Shown here piece by piece: positions 17,142 through 25,504 of a stretch of 64,000 nucleotides of DNA; position 1 is the stretch's first letter, and each line of letters opens with the position of its first letter. Location of the stretch: the NCBI GenBank assembly GCA_017525915.1, contig JAFXSC010000018.1, positions 217,070 through 281,069 on the forward strand. Direction: 5' to 3'. The notes below the pieces were generated by a model that was not told the origin of the DNA, made no database searches, and worked only from the letters and a program-made list of their open reading frames with translations. A program made the translations under genes and the position numbers. The DNA is from Ruminococcus sp. GTDB taxonomy: Bacteria > Bacillota > Clostridia > Oscillospirales > Ruminococcaceae.

Positions 17142-17549
17142 ATGATACTGTTTTTTATATGTGCGTTCATCGCAGCCGGTGTCGGCTACTGCTTCATAAG
17201 GGCACGCCGCAGCCGTCTTGAGAACGTCGTGGTATACGAAGCGACAATCCTCGGCTATGAGGAGCGCATCGTCAAAAGAGGCTCGATGCTCACCAAGCAG
17301 GTGAAGCCGTCCGTTAAGTACAACAACGGCAAGCGCGATGTGGTCGCCGAGCTTGACAAGTTCATACCCAAGCGTGATTATCACTATTCAAACGGCGAAA
17401 CGGTCGAGATAAGGGCATATCCCGAACTGCCGAAGATATTTTATTTTGCCGAGACCGATGAACACGCTCCTTATGAAGCGATAGTCTGCTTCGTGACAGC
17501 CGGAGCGTTTCTGCTTGTCGGCTTGCTTTCCATTACCGTTTTCGGCTGA
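17142..17549 (+). CDS. DUF3592-like membrane protein, second of a pair
   Basis: 135 residues: one N-terminal transmembrane helix (about 2-20), a soluble beta-rich part (ATILGYEERIVKRG...VEIRAYPELPKIFYF) and a C-terminal helix (about 113-132). The layout matches the preceding gene, from which it is separated by 10 bp, so the pair probably arose by old duplication. AGGGAAA lies before the ATG. Function unknown. Confidence 0.6.
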   Translation: MILFFICAFIAAGVGYCFIRARRSRLENVVVYEATILGYEERIVKRGSMLTKQVKPSVKYNNGKRDVVAELDKFIPKRDYHYSNGETVEIRAYPELPKIFYFAETDEHAPYEAIVCFVTAGAFLLVGLLSITVFG

Positions 17550-17563
17550 GGAGGAAAGCGCAG

Positions 17564-17782
17564 ATGAGGTGGATAGCTTACCATGTGCCGGGCTGGACGT
17601 TATTTCTGGCGCTCGGACTGCTTCTCGGACTGAGTGCGGTATATATGATAAAAGACGCCCGCGCACAGAAGAAAAGCATGATCGGCGGAACAGCGGTACT
17701 GCTTGTCGGTATTGCTTTTGCAGCCGCCGCCGTACTGCTGCTCGTTTCCGGAAAAAGCGGCAGCTTCGGCTCATATTTTTGA
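17564..17782 (+). CDS. small two-helix membrane protein
   Basis: 72 residues, almost wholly two transmembrane helices (about 10-30 and 40-62) joined by a basic loop (DARAQKKS). GAGGAAAG precedes the ATG at a normal distance and it fits the tight plus-strand gene order, which supports it being real. It is followed by purN after 30 bp. I recognise no family. Confidence 0.6.
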   Translation: MRWIAYHVPGWTLFLALGLLLGLSAVYMIKDARAQKKSMIGGTAVLLVGIAFAAAAVLLLVSGKSGSFGSYF

Positions 17783-17812
17783 CGACTCGGTTTTCTTAGG
17801 GAGGAAATACCA

Positions 17813-18439
17813 ATGAAGAATATAGTTGTGCTGGTCTCCGGCGGAGGGACTAATTTACAGGCACTCATCGACGCGGAGAAGTCCGGCATCATACAGGGCG
17901 GAAAAATAACCTGCGTCATATCCTCAAAGGAGGGCGCATATGCTCTTGAAAGGGCTAAAAACAGCGGTATACCTTCAAGAGTTATCCCCCGTAAGGACTA
18001 CCCGGACAGCGTAAGCTACAGCAGGGCGATACTTGCCGCACTCAATGAGGAGAAGGCAGACCTCGTAGTTCTTGCCGGCTTCATGACGATACTTGACGAG
18101 TGCGTGACAAAGGAATATGCCTACAAGATAATCAACGTCCACCCGGCACTGATACCGTCCTTCTGCGGAGAGGGCTTCTACGGACTCAGAGTCCACGAGG
18201 CTGCGCTCGCATACGGCGTAAAGGTAAGCGGTGCGACGATACATTTTGTGAATGAGAAGGCTGATGCAGGCGCGATAATCCTGCAAGGCGTTGTCAACGT
18301 TGAAAACGGCGATACTCCCGAGGTGCTCCAGAGACGCATCATGGAGAACGTTGAGTGGAAGCTCCTCCCGAAAGCCGTTTCGCTTTTCTGTCAGGATAAA
18401 ATAGATATCGTTGACGGCAAAGCCGTTGTGAGGGAGTGA
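17813..18439 (+). CDS. purN: PurN, GAR transformylase (folate-dependent)
   Basis: Transfers formyl from 10-formyl-THF to GAR. 208 residues, normal size. The N-terminal VLVSGGGTNLQALID nucleotide-binding loop is present. The catalytic Asn-His is in NVHPALIPSFCG and the Asp is in the KADAGAIILQ segment. GGGAGGAAA lies about 7 bp before the ATG. It is separated from purM by the expansin and three small membrane protein genes. Confidence 0.97.
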   Translation: MKNIVVLVSGGGTNLQALIDAEKSGIIQGGKITCVISSKEGAYALERAKNSGIPSRVIPRKDYPDSVSYSRAILAALNEEKADLVVLAGFMTILDECVTKEYAYKIINVHPALIPSFCGEGFYGLRVHEAALAYGVKVSGATIHFVNEKADAGAIILQGVVNVENGDTPEVLQRRIMENVEWKLLPKAVSLFCQDKIDIVDGKAVVRE

Positions 18440-18443
18440 GAAC

Positions 18444-18917
18444 GTGATAATAGGATTGCAGCCCGGAAAATTCTGGGACGAGGGCAAGTTCATGTGCAGC
18501 CTTTTCAGGCGCGACATGAAGATATACATATATAACGGTGCGGATACGGACTACGCCGAAGCCTGCATAAAGGCTTTCAACAGCCTCTCTCAGGAGGCTC
18601 TTGACGAGATATGCACAGGAGCAGTCAGGTATTGCATAGACTCTCTCAACAACTGGGCTGAGATCGACAAGCGCGACGAGATCGAAGCTAAGATGTCGGT
18701 GCAGCTCACGCCGGATATGCCGCCGCAGAAGATACTGAAATGTATCACCCCTGTGAGTATGTCAGTGAGACCTTCCGAGGACGGCAGGGTAGGCTATCAG
18801 GTGGAATTTGACTGCGACTGGGCACCCGACAAGGGCATGGAGATAGTTGTGCTCGACGGAGAGCCGCTGTACCTCGGACCGTTCGGTGACCATTCACCTT
18901 GGGATAACTTTGAATAA
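18444..18917 (+). CDS. conserved hypothetical protein (DUF6985-like)
   Basis: 157 residues, soluble, no signal peptide. It has an acidic, Trp-containing C-terminus (DCDWAPDKGMEIVVLDGEPLYLG...PWDNFE) of the kind seen in DUF6985-type proteins, which occur scattered in Firmicutes with unknown function. The start is GTG at 18444, 4 bp after purN, with AGGGAG upstream. Close packing between purN and purO suggests expression with the purine genes. The family call is tentative. Confidence 0.55.
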   Translation: MIIGLQPGKFWDEGKFMCSLFRRDMKIYIYNGADTDYAEACIKAFNSLSQEALDEICTGAVRYCIDSLNNWAEIDKRDEIEAKMSVQLTPDMPPQKILKCITPVSMSVRPSEDGRVGYQVEFDCDWAPDKGMEIVVLDGEPLYLGPFGDHSPWDNFE

Positions 18918-18942
18918 CCATTACGGATAAAGGAGAATAATT

Positions 18943-19656
18943 ATGAAAAAACTTGATATCGCACAGGAACTCAGCTCAAACGCATACCCCGGCAGAGGTA
19001 TCATCATCGGCAGAAGCGCTGACGGAAAGTCTGCTGTTACCGCATACTTCATCATGGGCAGGAGCGAGAACAGCCGTAACCGCGTCTTTGTTGAGGACGG
19101 TCAGGGCATACGCACTCAGGCATTCGATCCCTCAAAGCTCTCCGATCCCCACCTCATCATCTACGCTCCCGTAAGAGTTCTCGGAAACAAGCTCATCGTT
19201 ACCAACGGCGACCAGACTGATACTATCTATGAGCTCATGGATAAGCAGTTCACCTTCGAGCAGTCCCTCCGCACAAGAGAGTTCGAGGACGATGCTCCCA
19301 ACTATACGCCCCGTATCTCAGGCATTCTCCGCTTTGAGGAGAAGGGCTTCAACTACGCAATGTCTATCCTCAAGAGCGCAAACGGCGATCCTTCTTCCTG
19401 CCAGAGATTCACCTTTGCATACGCTGCTCCCATTGCAGGCGAGGGTCACTTTATCCACACCTACATGGGCGACGGTTCACCGCTCCCGAGCTTTGAGGGC
19501 GAGCCCAAGCTTGTAGGTATAAGCGGCAGCATTGACGAGTTCACTGATATGGTATGGAACAACCTCAATGCAGACAACAAGGTGTCACTCTTTGTACGCT
19601 ATGTTGACCTTGCAACAGGCGATGTACAGACCCGTATCGTAAACAAGAACAAGTAA
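18943..19656 (+). CDS. purO: IMP cyclohydrolase, PurO type
   Basis: 237 residues matching the stand-alone IMP cyclohydrolase family (PurO/IMP_cyclohyd), known from archaea and some anaerobic bacteria: NAYPGRGIIIGRS at the start, MGRSENSRNRVF and FAYAAPIAGEGHFIHTY. It closes FAICAR to IMP, replacing the N-terminal domain of classical bifunctional PurH. Consistently, the purH gene here lacks that domain. AAAGGAG precedes the ATG. Confidence 0.92.
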   Translation: MKKLDIAQELSSNAYPGRGIIIGRSADGKSAVTAYFIMGRSENSRNRVFVEDGQGIRTQAFDPSKLSDPHLIIYAPVRVLGNKLIVTNGDQTDTIYELMDKQFTFEQSLRTREFEDDAPNYTPRISGILRFEEKGFNYAMSILKSANGDPSSCQRFTFAYAAPIAGEGHFIHTYMGDGSPLPSFEGEPKLVGISGSIDEFTDMVWNNLNADNKVSLFVRYVDLATGDVQTRIVNKNK

Positions 19657-19659
19657 TAT

Positions 19660-20238
19660 ATGGATATAAACTCATATAAGTGCCCCAACTGCGGAGCGGA
19701 AATAACCTTCCGCGGCAGTGATTTCACGGAGTGTCCGTACTGCCGGTCGCAGATAGTCCTCGACGGCATCGCCGACAAGGCAGAGCTTGAAAGGCTTCGG
19801 CGCGAAAAGTTTGAGCTGAAGCGGAGCGGACAGGAAGAATTTACAGCGGCAATGAAGAAATGGAAGCGCTATACTGCCATTCTCATTTCGGTGATACTGC
19901 TGACAACAATGTTCGGATTTCTCAGCATTGAATATCTTAGCACCGGACTCGGAGTGCTCTTTATAGTTATCGGTTTCGGCCTTTTTCTTGTCGCGCCGCT
20001 GTTCTTAGGCACACGTTATCCAAGCTATGACGGGGCAAACTCCAGAGTGGTATACTTAAAGGACAAGGTAGTTTCAAAAACTCTCATACTTTACGGTGTA
20101 GCGCTTTTTGCAATGCTTATGGGAATGATAATCGCTGCCATGATAGCGGTAGCCGGTGAGGAATCGGAGCAGGACGGTTACTCCGATGCGGCTGTCATTC
20201 CGCGCAGTTATGCGGAAATGACTGCTGAAGAAAACTGA
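19660..20238 (+). CDS. zinc-ribbon membrane protein
   Basis: 192 residues. An N-terminal zinc ribbon with two CPxC pairs (CPNCGAEI and CPYCRSQI, residues 8-28) is followed by a basic helix and three or four transmembrane segments (about 70-90, 95-115 and 145-165). It starts 4 bp after purO with only a weak ribosome binding site, so translation may be coupled. The next gene has the same ribbon-plus-membrane plan. Such ribbons usually mediate protein contacts; role unknown. Confidence 0.6.
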   Translation: MDINSYKCPNCGAEITFRGSDFTECPYCRSQIVLDGIADKAELERLRREKFELKRSGQEEFTAAMKKWKRYTAILISVILLTTMFGFLSIEYLSTGLGVLFIVIGFGLFLVAPLFLGTRYPSYDGANSRVVYLKDKVVSKTLILYGVALFAMLMGMIIAAMIAVAGEESEQDGYSDAAVIPRSYAEMTAEEN

Positions 20239-20272
20239 AGCGGTCTCAGCAGTCAGTAAAGGGAAATAGAAT

Positions 20273-20779
20273 ATGCCTTTTATGAAATGCCCCGGCTGTG
20301 CCGGAGATATCGAATACAAGAAGGGCGAGTGGAGGGTAAAATGCCCCTACTGCGGCGAATGGCGCGAGACCGGTGAACCGAAGCCGCCCGAGCCAAAGCC
20401 TCCGCAGCCAAAGCCGGCAGTTCCCGGACGTACCGAAACTGTCGAGCACTACCTCGAAAGGCTCAGGAAATGGAGAAGGGACTGCGCGAAGGTAATAATC
20501 ATCGCAAGCATAATATTCTTTGCCGGAGCGGCGATATACATGAAGGTCGGTGCCGAGCCGGGAATGCCGGTCGTGCTGCTCGGAGCGGCGTTTTACTTCA
20601 TAGCTCCGCGGCTCTTTGCAAATTCCAGACCCAGGCCATACGGACCGCCGGCTTCGGAGAAGGTACACGTTCCCTCCGAGAATGCTACTTGGTTCAGCTA
20701 TATACTCATAGATATCGCAGTCGGAGCGGTCATGGCTTTCACCGCGATACAGATATTCGGTCCGTTTGAATGGAAATAA
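20273..20779 (+). CDS. zinc-ribbon membrane protein with proline-rich linker
   Basis: 168 residues. A zinc ribbon (CPGCAGDI and CPYCGEW), then a short PKPPEPKPPQPKP repeat linker, a basic helix and two or three transmembrane helices (about 78-95, 100-115 and 143-160). It resembles the preceding gene in layout. AAGGGAAA lies upstream of the ATG. A hairpin (20783-20806) follows, then purH. Function unknown. Confidence 0.6.
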   Translation: MPFMKCPGCAGDIEYKKGEWRVKCPYCGEWRETGEPKPPEPKPPQPKPAVPGRTETVEHYLERLRKWRRDCAKVIIIASIIFFAGAAIYMKVGAEPGMPVVLLGAAFYFIAPRLFANSRPRPYGPPASEKVHVPSENATWFSYILIDIAVGAVMAFTAIQIFGPFEWK

Positions 20780-20782
20780 GTC

Positions 20783-20806
20783 CTGCCGGGGCTGATGTCC
20801 CGGCAG
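20783..20806. repeat. hairpin between the zinc-ribbon gene and purH
   Basis: An 8-bp stem CTGCCGGG/CCCGGCAG with loop GCTGATGT. It lacks a T-tract, so it more likely acts as a transcript-stabilising or processing structure than as a terminator. Confidence 0.45.
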
Positions 20807-20844
20807 CTATACATTACAAAATAAAAAACAGGAGGACATATATC

Positions 20845-22026
20845 ATGTCAAATGAAATGCAGTTAAAATACGGTTGCAACCCCAATCAGAAGCCTTCAAG
20901 AGTATACATGGCTGACGGCGGCGAGCTCCCTATCGAGGTGCTCTGCGGACGTCCCGGCTACATAAACCTTCTTGATGCCCTCAACGGCTGGCAGCTCGTA
21001 AAGGAGCTGAAGGCTGCCACAGGTGTGTGTGCTGCAACTTCCTTCAAGCACGTTTCACCTGCCGGTGCAGCTATCGGACGTCCGCTCAGCGACGACCTCA
21101 GGAAGATATACTGGGTTGATGACCTCGGAGAGCTTTCACCCCTTGCAAGCGCTTACGCAAGGGCGAGAGGCGCTGACAGAATGTCCTCCTACGGCGACTT
21201 CATCGCTCTTTCCGACAAGGTGGACGTATGTACCGCAAAGATGATACAGCGCGAGGTCTCTGACGGCGTTATCGCTCCCGATTATGACCCCGAGGCTCTG
21301 GAGATTCTCAAGTCCAAGAGAAAGGGCACATACTGCATACTCAAAATTGACGAGAGCTACAAGCCTGCACCTATCGAGACAAAGCAGGTCTACGGAGTTT
21401 CCTTCGAGCAGGGACGCAACGAGCTTGATATCAACCGCGAGCTCCTTGCAAATATCGTTACCGAGAACAAGGACATTCCCGATGACAAGAAGGATGACCT
21501 CCTCATCTCTCTCATCACGCTGAAATACACACAGTCCAATTCCGTATGCTACGTCAAGGACGGTCAGGCTATCGGTATCGGAGCAGGTCAGCAGTCAAGA
21601 ATACACTGCACACGCCTTGCCGGTCAGAAGGCTGACAACTGGTGGCTGAGACAGTCTCCGCAGGTTATGGGACTCCAGTTCGTTGATGATATTCGCAGAG
21701 CTGACCGTGACAATGCTATCGACGTATACATCGGCGATGAGTACGAGGACGTTCTCCGCGAGGGCGAGTGGCAGAGGATATTCAAGGTAAAGCCCGAGGT
21801 ATTCACTGCTGAGGAAAAGAAGGCATGGCTCGCAAAGAATACCGGAGTATGCCTCGGCTCTGACGCATTCTTCCCCTTCGGCGACAACATCGAGAGGGCA
21901 AAGAAGTCCGGCGTTGAGTACATAGCAGAGCCCGGCGGTTCTATCCGTGACGACAACGTTATCGAGACCTGCAACAAGTACAACATCGCAATGGCATTCA
22001 CAGGCATTCGTCTGTTCCACCATTGA
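20845..22026 (+). CDS. purH: AICAR transformylase, stand-alone (PurH C-terminal domain only)
   Basis: 393 residues from the ATG at 20845, which has CAGGAGGAC 7 bp upstream; a longer in-frame start at 20770 has none. Only the formyltransferase part of PurH is present: the Lys-His catalytic pair is in TSFKHVSPAGAA near residue 65, with QSRIHCTRLAG and the C-terminal PGGSIRDDNVIE typical of the family. It converts AICAR to FAICAR using 10-formyl-THF. The MGS-like IMP cyclohydrolase domain is missing and is supplied by the purO gene upstream. Confidence 0.93.
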   Translation: MSNEMQLKYGCNPNQKPSRVYMADGGELPIEVLCGRPGYINLLDALNGWQLVKELKAATGVCAATSFKHVSPAGAAIGRPLSDDLRKIYWVDDLGELSPLASAYARARGADRMSSYGDFIALSDKVDVCTAKMIQREVSDGVIAPDYDPEALEILKSKRKGTYCILKIDESYKPAPIETKQVYGVSFEQGRNELDINRELLANIVTENKDIPDDKKDDLLISLITLKYTQSNSVCYVKDGQAIGIGAGQQSRIHCTRLAGQKADNWWLRQSPQVMGLQFVDDIRRADRDNAIDVYIGDEYEDVLREGEWQRIFKVKPEVFTAEEKKAWLAKNTGVCLGSDAFFPFGDNIERAKKSGVEYIAEPGGSIRDDNVIETCNKYNIAMAFTGIRLFHH

Positions 22027-22035
22027 TAAACAACA

Positions 22036-22689
22036 ATGATGAAAAGATTTGTTTCATTGGCAGCAGCCGCCGTGCTCATGGGTACTGCGGCTGCCTGCGG
22101 AAACAACACATCGAGCAGTCCGGAGGGGAGTTCCGTACCGGAAATTTCCACCGCTGCTGAGCTCCGGACAGAAACGCTCACGGAAGATACTGCGGCATCT
22201 GAGACCACGGCAGAAACTTCCGCAGCGAATGTCTCAACAGCTTCAACTGCTGCTGAAACGACCGGAGAGACAGAGTATTCTATGCACATCAATGATAAAC
22301 GTACATTTTCTTTCAAAGCTGACAATGCTGTATGGACAAATACACCGCACAAAGCCGTTCACGGCGAAACGGAAATAAACTATTTCAGAGCTGAAAGCGG
22401 TTTTCCGGTGCTGTATGTCGAGGTGAAAAATCTTGGCGAAGGCGGATATGAAGAATTTGCTGAGACCAAAAGAAGCAAATTCACTCCTGTGGAGTGCAGT
22501 AAAGCTGAATATCCAGCAGGAGAGACCGGCGTTGTAAAGTCACACGGCGGAGAAGGTACGGTATTCACTGAGTATTTTATCCCTGCCGAAGGCAGATACA
22601 TCGTTTTCGGCTTTACAAGCTATGAAGCTGATTACGACAGAGATGAACCGGAATTTGAAAAAATACTTGAATCGGTAACATTAAGCTGA
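22036..22689 (+). CDS. lipoprotein with one copy of a PsbP/DUF1795-like domain
   Basis: 217 residues. A lipobox (TAAAC) follows the signal peptide, then a Ser/Thr/Ala-rich linker to about residue 80, then one domain starting KRTFSFKADNAVW and ending EFEKILESVTLS. The domain shape (beta-rich start, a GYxxFAE helix, a final helix with a phxSV end) resembles PsbP/DUF1795-type domains; the name is tentative. No good ribosome binding site precedes the ATG, so translation may depend on purH. It is the first of three lipoproteins carrying one, two and three such domains. Confidence 0.55.
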   Translation: MMKRFVSLAAAAVLMGTAAACGNNTSSSPEGSSVPEISTAAELRTETLTEDTAASETTAETSAANVSTASTAAETTGETEYSMHINDKRTFSFKADNAVWTNTPHKAVHGETEINYFRAESGFPVLYVEVKNLGEGGYEEFAETKRSKFTPVECSKAEYPAGETGVVKSHGGEGTVFTEYFIPAEGRYIVFGFTSYEADYDRDEPEFEKILESVTLS

Positions 22690-22692
22690 AAT

Positions 22693-22711
22693 GGGACGCC
22701 TCCGGCGTCCC
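22693..22711. repeat. short GC palindrome
   Basis: A perfect 8-bp stem GGGACGCC/GGCGTCCC with a 3-nt loop and no T-tract, between two lipoprotein genes. It shares GGGACGCC with the palindrome near 15750. Confidence 0.5.
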
Positions 22712-22744
22712 GAAATATGATCTTACTATGAAAAGGATACGGGA

Positions 22745-23863
22745 ATGAAAAGGATACCACTCATCATAGCACTTGCCATGCTGACCGGCTCACTCTGGAG
22801 CTGCGGCAGCAGTTCCTCATCATCGGAGGAAACGACCGGCACATCAGCCGCTTCAACTGCGGCGGCTTCTGCGTCCACTGAGGCGGAGGAGGATACGACA
22901 GAGGAGACTTCCGCTGAAAAGACCTCCGAAGCTGACACCACTGAGGAAACATCTGCCGGGACCGAGTCTTCCAGCGAAAAGGAGATACACTCCGAGCAGT
23001 ACAAGACCGGGGACGGTCTGTTCAAGTTCAGGGTGCCTGATACGCTCAGCAAGAACGATAACGACATTATTGAAGACAGCGAGTTCAAGTTCGATAACGG
23101 ACAGGACGCAGTAATAGGAATATCCTCCTACGGCGGTCTGCACTACACCGCAAAGGGCTTCGCAGAGGGACTTGTCCCGGACTTCGAGAATGAGTTCAGC
23201 GATGTTTCATGCGAGGAGACTGAGATGAACGGTCAGCCTGCCGAAAAGCTTTCCGCCTTCATGGAAAAGAACGGCGAGAGATACGTTTTCGACACTTACT
23301 TCATACAGTACGGCAACGGAGAGCTTTTCTCCCTTGCATACGCCTATCCGTCCTCGTCGTCCTATTCTATCTCACAGGACGTTCAGTTTATCCTTGACTC
23401 GGTCGAGTTCACCGGCAGCGAGCTTAAAAAGAGAGCCGCGAATTATACCGGCAAGGGCTTTGACATGAAGATAGATGAGAAGTTCTATATAAAGTCCAAG
23501 GACGACTATAATGTAACAGTCAAGTACAATCTTGTTGACAGCATCGACGAATACACCGCTTCTATGAAGATTTCGGCGGAGAAGGTCGATGATGTGAAGG
23601 CTAACGCGGACGATATATACAGCAAGTGGCAGGCTCACAAGTCTACCGAGAACATAGGACGCGATACAGCCGAATTCCTCGGACGTCAGGCTGACCATAT
23701 ATACAGGACGGTAACTGTGTCCGGCGTCAGACTTTCAACGGAATACTACATATTCAAGGACGGCGACACCACTATCGCGGCAACGCTCACTATCCCGGAA
23801 AAGATTTCCGATAAGTTCCTCAGTGATATTCAGCCCTTGCTGGATTCCGTGAGAGTTAAGTAA
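22745..23863 (+). CDS. lipoprotein with two PsbP/DUF1795-like domains
   Basis: 372 residues. Lipobox SLWSC, an acidic Ser/Thr/Glu-rich linker (about 21-80), then two repeats of the domain. The first runs from GDGLFKFRVPDTL to FILDSVEFTG (about 84-222) and the second from GKGFDMKIDEKFY to PLLDSVRVK (about 230-372). Each ends in a helix with a LDSV motif. It is separated by 9 bp from the next lipoprotein gene. Surface role unknown. Confidence 0.55.
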   Translation: MKRIPLIIALAMLTGSLWSCGSSSSSSEETTGTSAASTAAASASTEAEEDTTEETSAEKTSEADTTEETSAGTESSSEKEIHSEQYKTGDGLFKFRVPDTLSKNDNDIIEDSEFKFDNGQDAVIGISSYGGLHYTAKGFAEGLVPDFENEFSDVSCEETEMNGQPAEKLSAFMEKNGERYVFDTYFIQYGNGELFSLAYAYPSSSSYSISQDVQFILDSVEFTGSELKKRAANYTGKGFDMKIDEKFYIKSKDDYNVTVKYNLVDSIDEYTASMKISAEKVDDVKANADDIYSKWQAHKSTENIGRDTAEFLGRQADHIYRTVTVSGVRLSTEYYIFKDGDTTIAATLTIPEKISDKFLSDIQPLLDSVRVK

Positions 23864-23872
23864 GGAGAGACA

Positions 23873-25420
23873 ATGAGATATAAAAGGATCATTGCGGGAG
23901 CACTCTGCATTGCTCTTGTTTGCAGCACAGGCTGCTCGCTCGGAAAGAAGAGCAGCAGCAATTCCGGCAGCACGGATTATTCATACAGCAGCACTTCAAA
24001 GAAGGAGTATAAGTTCAGCGATTTCAGCTTTGAGCTGAGCGAGGACTTCTCCGTTAAGGATACTGACGAGAAATCTTCCGGCGCAACGACAAAGTATGAA
24101 TTTTCCGGCGGCAGCTTCAAGACCTTCGAAGTGTACAACTATTCCTTCTCGAACTGCACTGCCGAGGTTTCGGCTCAGGATCTTTATGATTCGCTCAAGA
24201 ATGAAAAGAGCGAAAGCGTGAAGCACAGCGATATAGAGCTTGAAAAGCTCGACATACCGGGCATGAGCGCAGCGTGCGTACACGTTGACAGCGACTATAC
24301 CGATAAGGGCGTGAAGCAGACCGAGAGCGACCTCTACATCAGCACGGAGGCGCATTACTTCATTGTTACTCTGACGTATGAGGACGCCGGTGACAGGGCA
24401 AAGGTCAAGGGACTGCTGAAGGACATCGCGGAAAGCGTGAAGTATACGAGCAGCGACAAGCTTCCCACTGAGCAGCAGACCTTCGACTGCGATTACATGA
24501 CTATAAGCTATGCGCCGGAATGGTTTGTCCGGGAGTCAGGCGGTAATAACAAGGAGACTGACACCATCACTATCAAGGCGGAATATGCCTATGCGACCGA
24601 CAAGGAGCATACCTACTTCCCGAATATATCTATAAATGTGCGCCCGGAGGACGAGGAGAACACACCGGAGCTCCTTGCCGACAAGGCTAAGGAAAACAAG
24701 AAGAAGTCAAGCCTTGCAAAGAACGTCGAGCGCACGACCGGCGAGCTCCTCGGCTATAAGACTGAGGTTTGCAGCTTCACGCTGGATACCGGTTCAATCA
24801 GCGGACACTATATCATGCACTTTTTCGCCGATAACGGCTATGTTTACGGCATAGCTACCGCAGTCCACACAAGCGCAGCGGAGAGCAATACAGCCGATGT
24901 TGAAAAGTTCCTTGAAGGCGTCACGATAAAGAAGCTGACCGCCGAGGAGCTGGAGAAGAAAAAGCAGGAGCGCGAGGCTGCAAAGTACACCGAACAGACT
25001 ATGGCAAATGCCGTGTTCTCTCTTGACAGCAAATTCAAAGCCGGTTCGACGAACGGCAAATATGATTCAAGATTCTCCAATTCTGCCGATGATATGTACC
25101 TCTATATTTGCCGGAAGACAGACATTGACTATGACGGAGCTTTCAAGGAATACATCGAAAAGAAGTGCAGCATGATAAGCTACTTTAACGATCTTGACGG
25201 TGTTTACTCAAAGAAGGTCATACTCGGAGACAAAAATTTTGAGGACATTTTTTATACCGAGAAAGCTGAAAGCGGTGAAGAACCAAAGAAGCATTCGATA
25301 TACCTGTTCGACCGCGGTGACGAGATATGGGAATTTGACATGAGCTATAATGAAAAGGACGAGGAAAAGGCTGTCGGCTACCTCGAGGAAATGCTCTGGA
25401 CGCTGAAATTCGATAATTAG
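23873..25420 (+). CDS. lipoprotein with three PsbP/DUF1795-like domains
   Basis: 515 residues. Lipobox STGC, a short Ser-rich linker, then three domains: about 44-195 (FSDFSFELSEDF...IAESVKYTS), 200-355 (CDYMTISYAPEWF...FLEGVTIKK) and 368-515 (NAVFSLDSKFK...EEMLWTLKFDN). A charged helix (EELEKKKQEREAAK) joins the last two. AAGGAGAG lies before the ATG. Codon use is like its neighbours. The family name is tentative; the tandem repeat is clear from the repeated start and end patterns. Confidence 0.55.
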   Translation: MRYKRIIAGALCIALVCSTGCSLGKKSSSNSGSTDYSYSSTSKKEYKFSDFSFELSEDFSVKDTDEKSSGATTKYEFSGGSFKTFEVYNYSFSNCTAEVSAQDLYDSLKNEKSESVKHSDIELEKLDIPGMSAACVHVDSDYTDKGVKQTESDLYISTEAHYFIVTLTYEDAGDRAKVKGLLKDIAESVKYTSSDKLPTEQQTFDCDYMTISYAPEWFVRESGGNNKETDTITIKAEYAYATDKEHTYFPNISINVRPEDEENTPELLADKAKENKKKSSLAKNVERTTGELLGYKTEVCSFTLDTGSISGHYIMHFFADNGYVYGIATAVHTSAAESNTADVEKFLEGVTIKKLTAEELEKKKQEREAAKYTEQTMANAVFSLDSKFKAGSTNGKYDSRFSNSADDMYLYICRKTDIDYDGAFKEYIEKKCSMISYFNDLDGVYSKKVILGDKNFEDIFYTEKAESGEEPKKHSIYLFDRGDEIWEFDMSYNEKDEEKAVGYLEEMLWTLKFDN

Positions 25421-25485
25421 AACATAGTTCATAGCTGAGAAGTAAGAGCTGATAACTAAAAACTGATAAATAAAAGCAAACCACT
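25421..25485. repeat. degenerate heptad-repeat sequence upstream of purD
   Basis: A run of 7-mer-like words (ACATAGT, TCATAGC, TGATAAC, TGATAAA) resembling one arm of the palindromic elements at 7901-8046. Only one arm is visible, so it may be a remnant. Confidence 0.4.
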
Positions 25486-25504
25486 GAAAGCAGGAGGAAT
25501 ACCA

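Noticed and set aside
22745-23088. Ser/Glu-rich minus frames opposite the lipoprotein linkers
   Set aside because: Low-complexity linkers create long open frames on both strands; no start signals support the minus ones.
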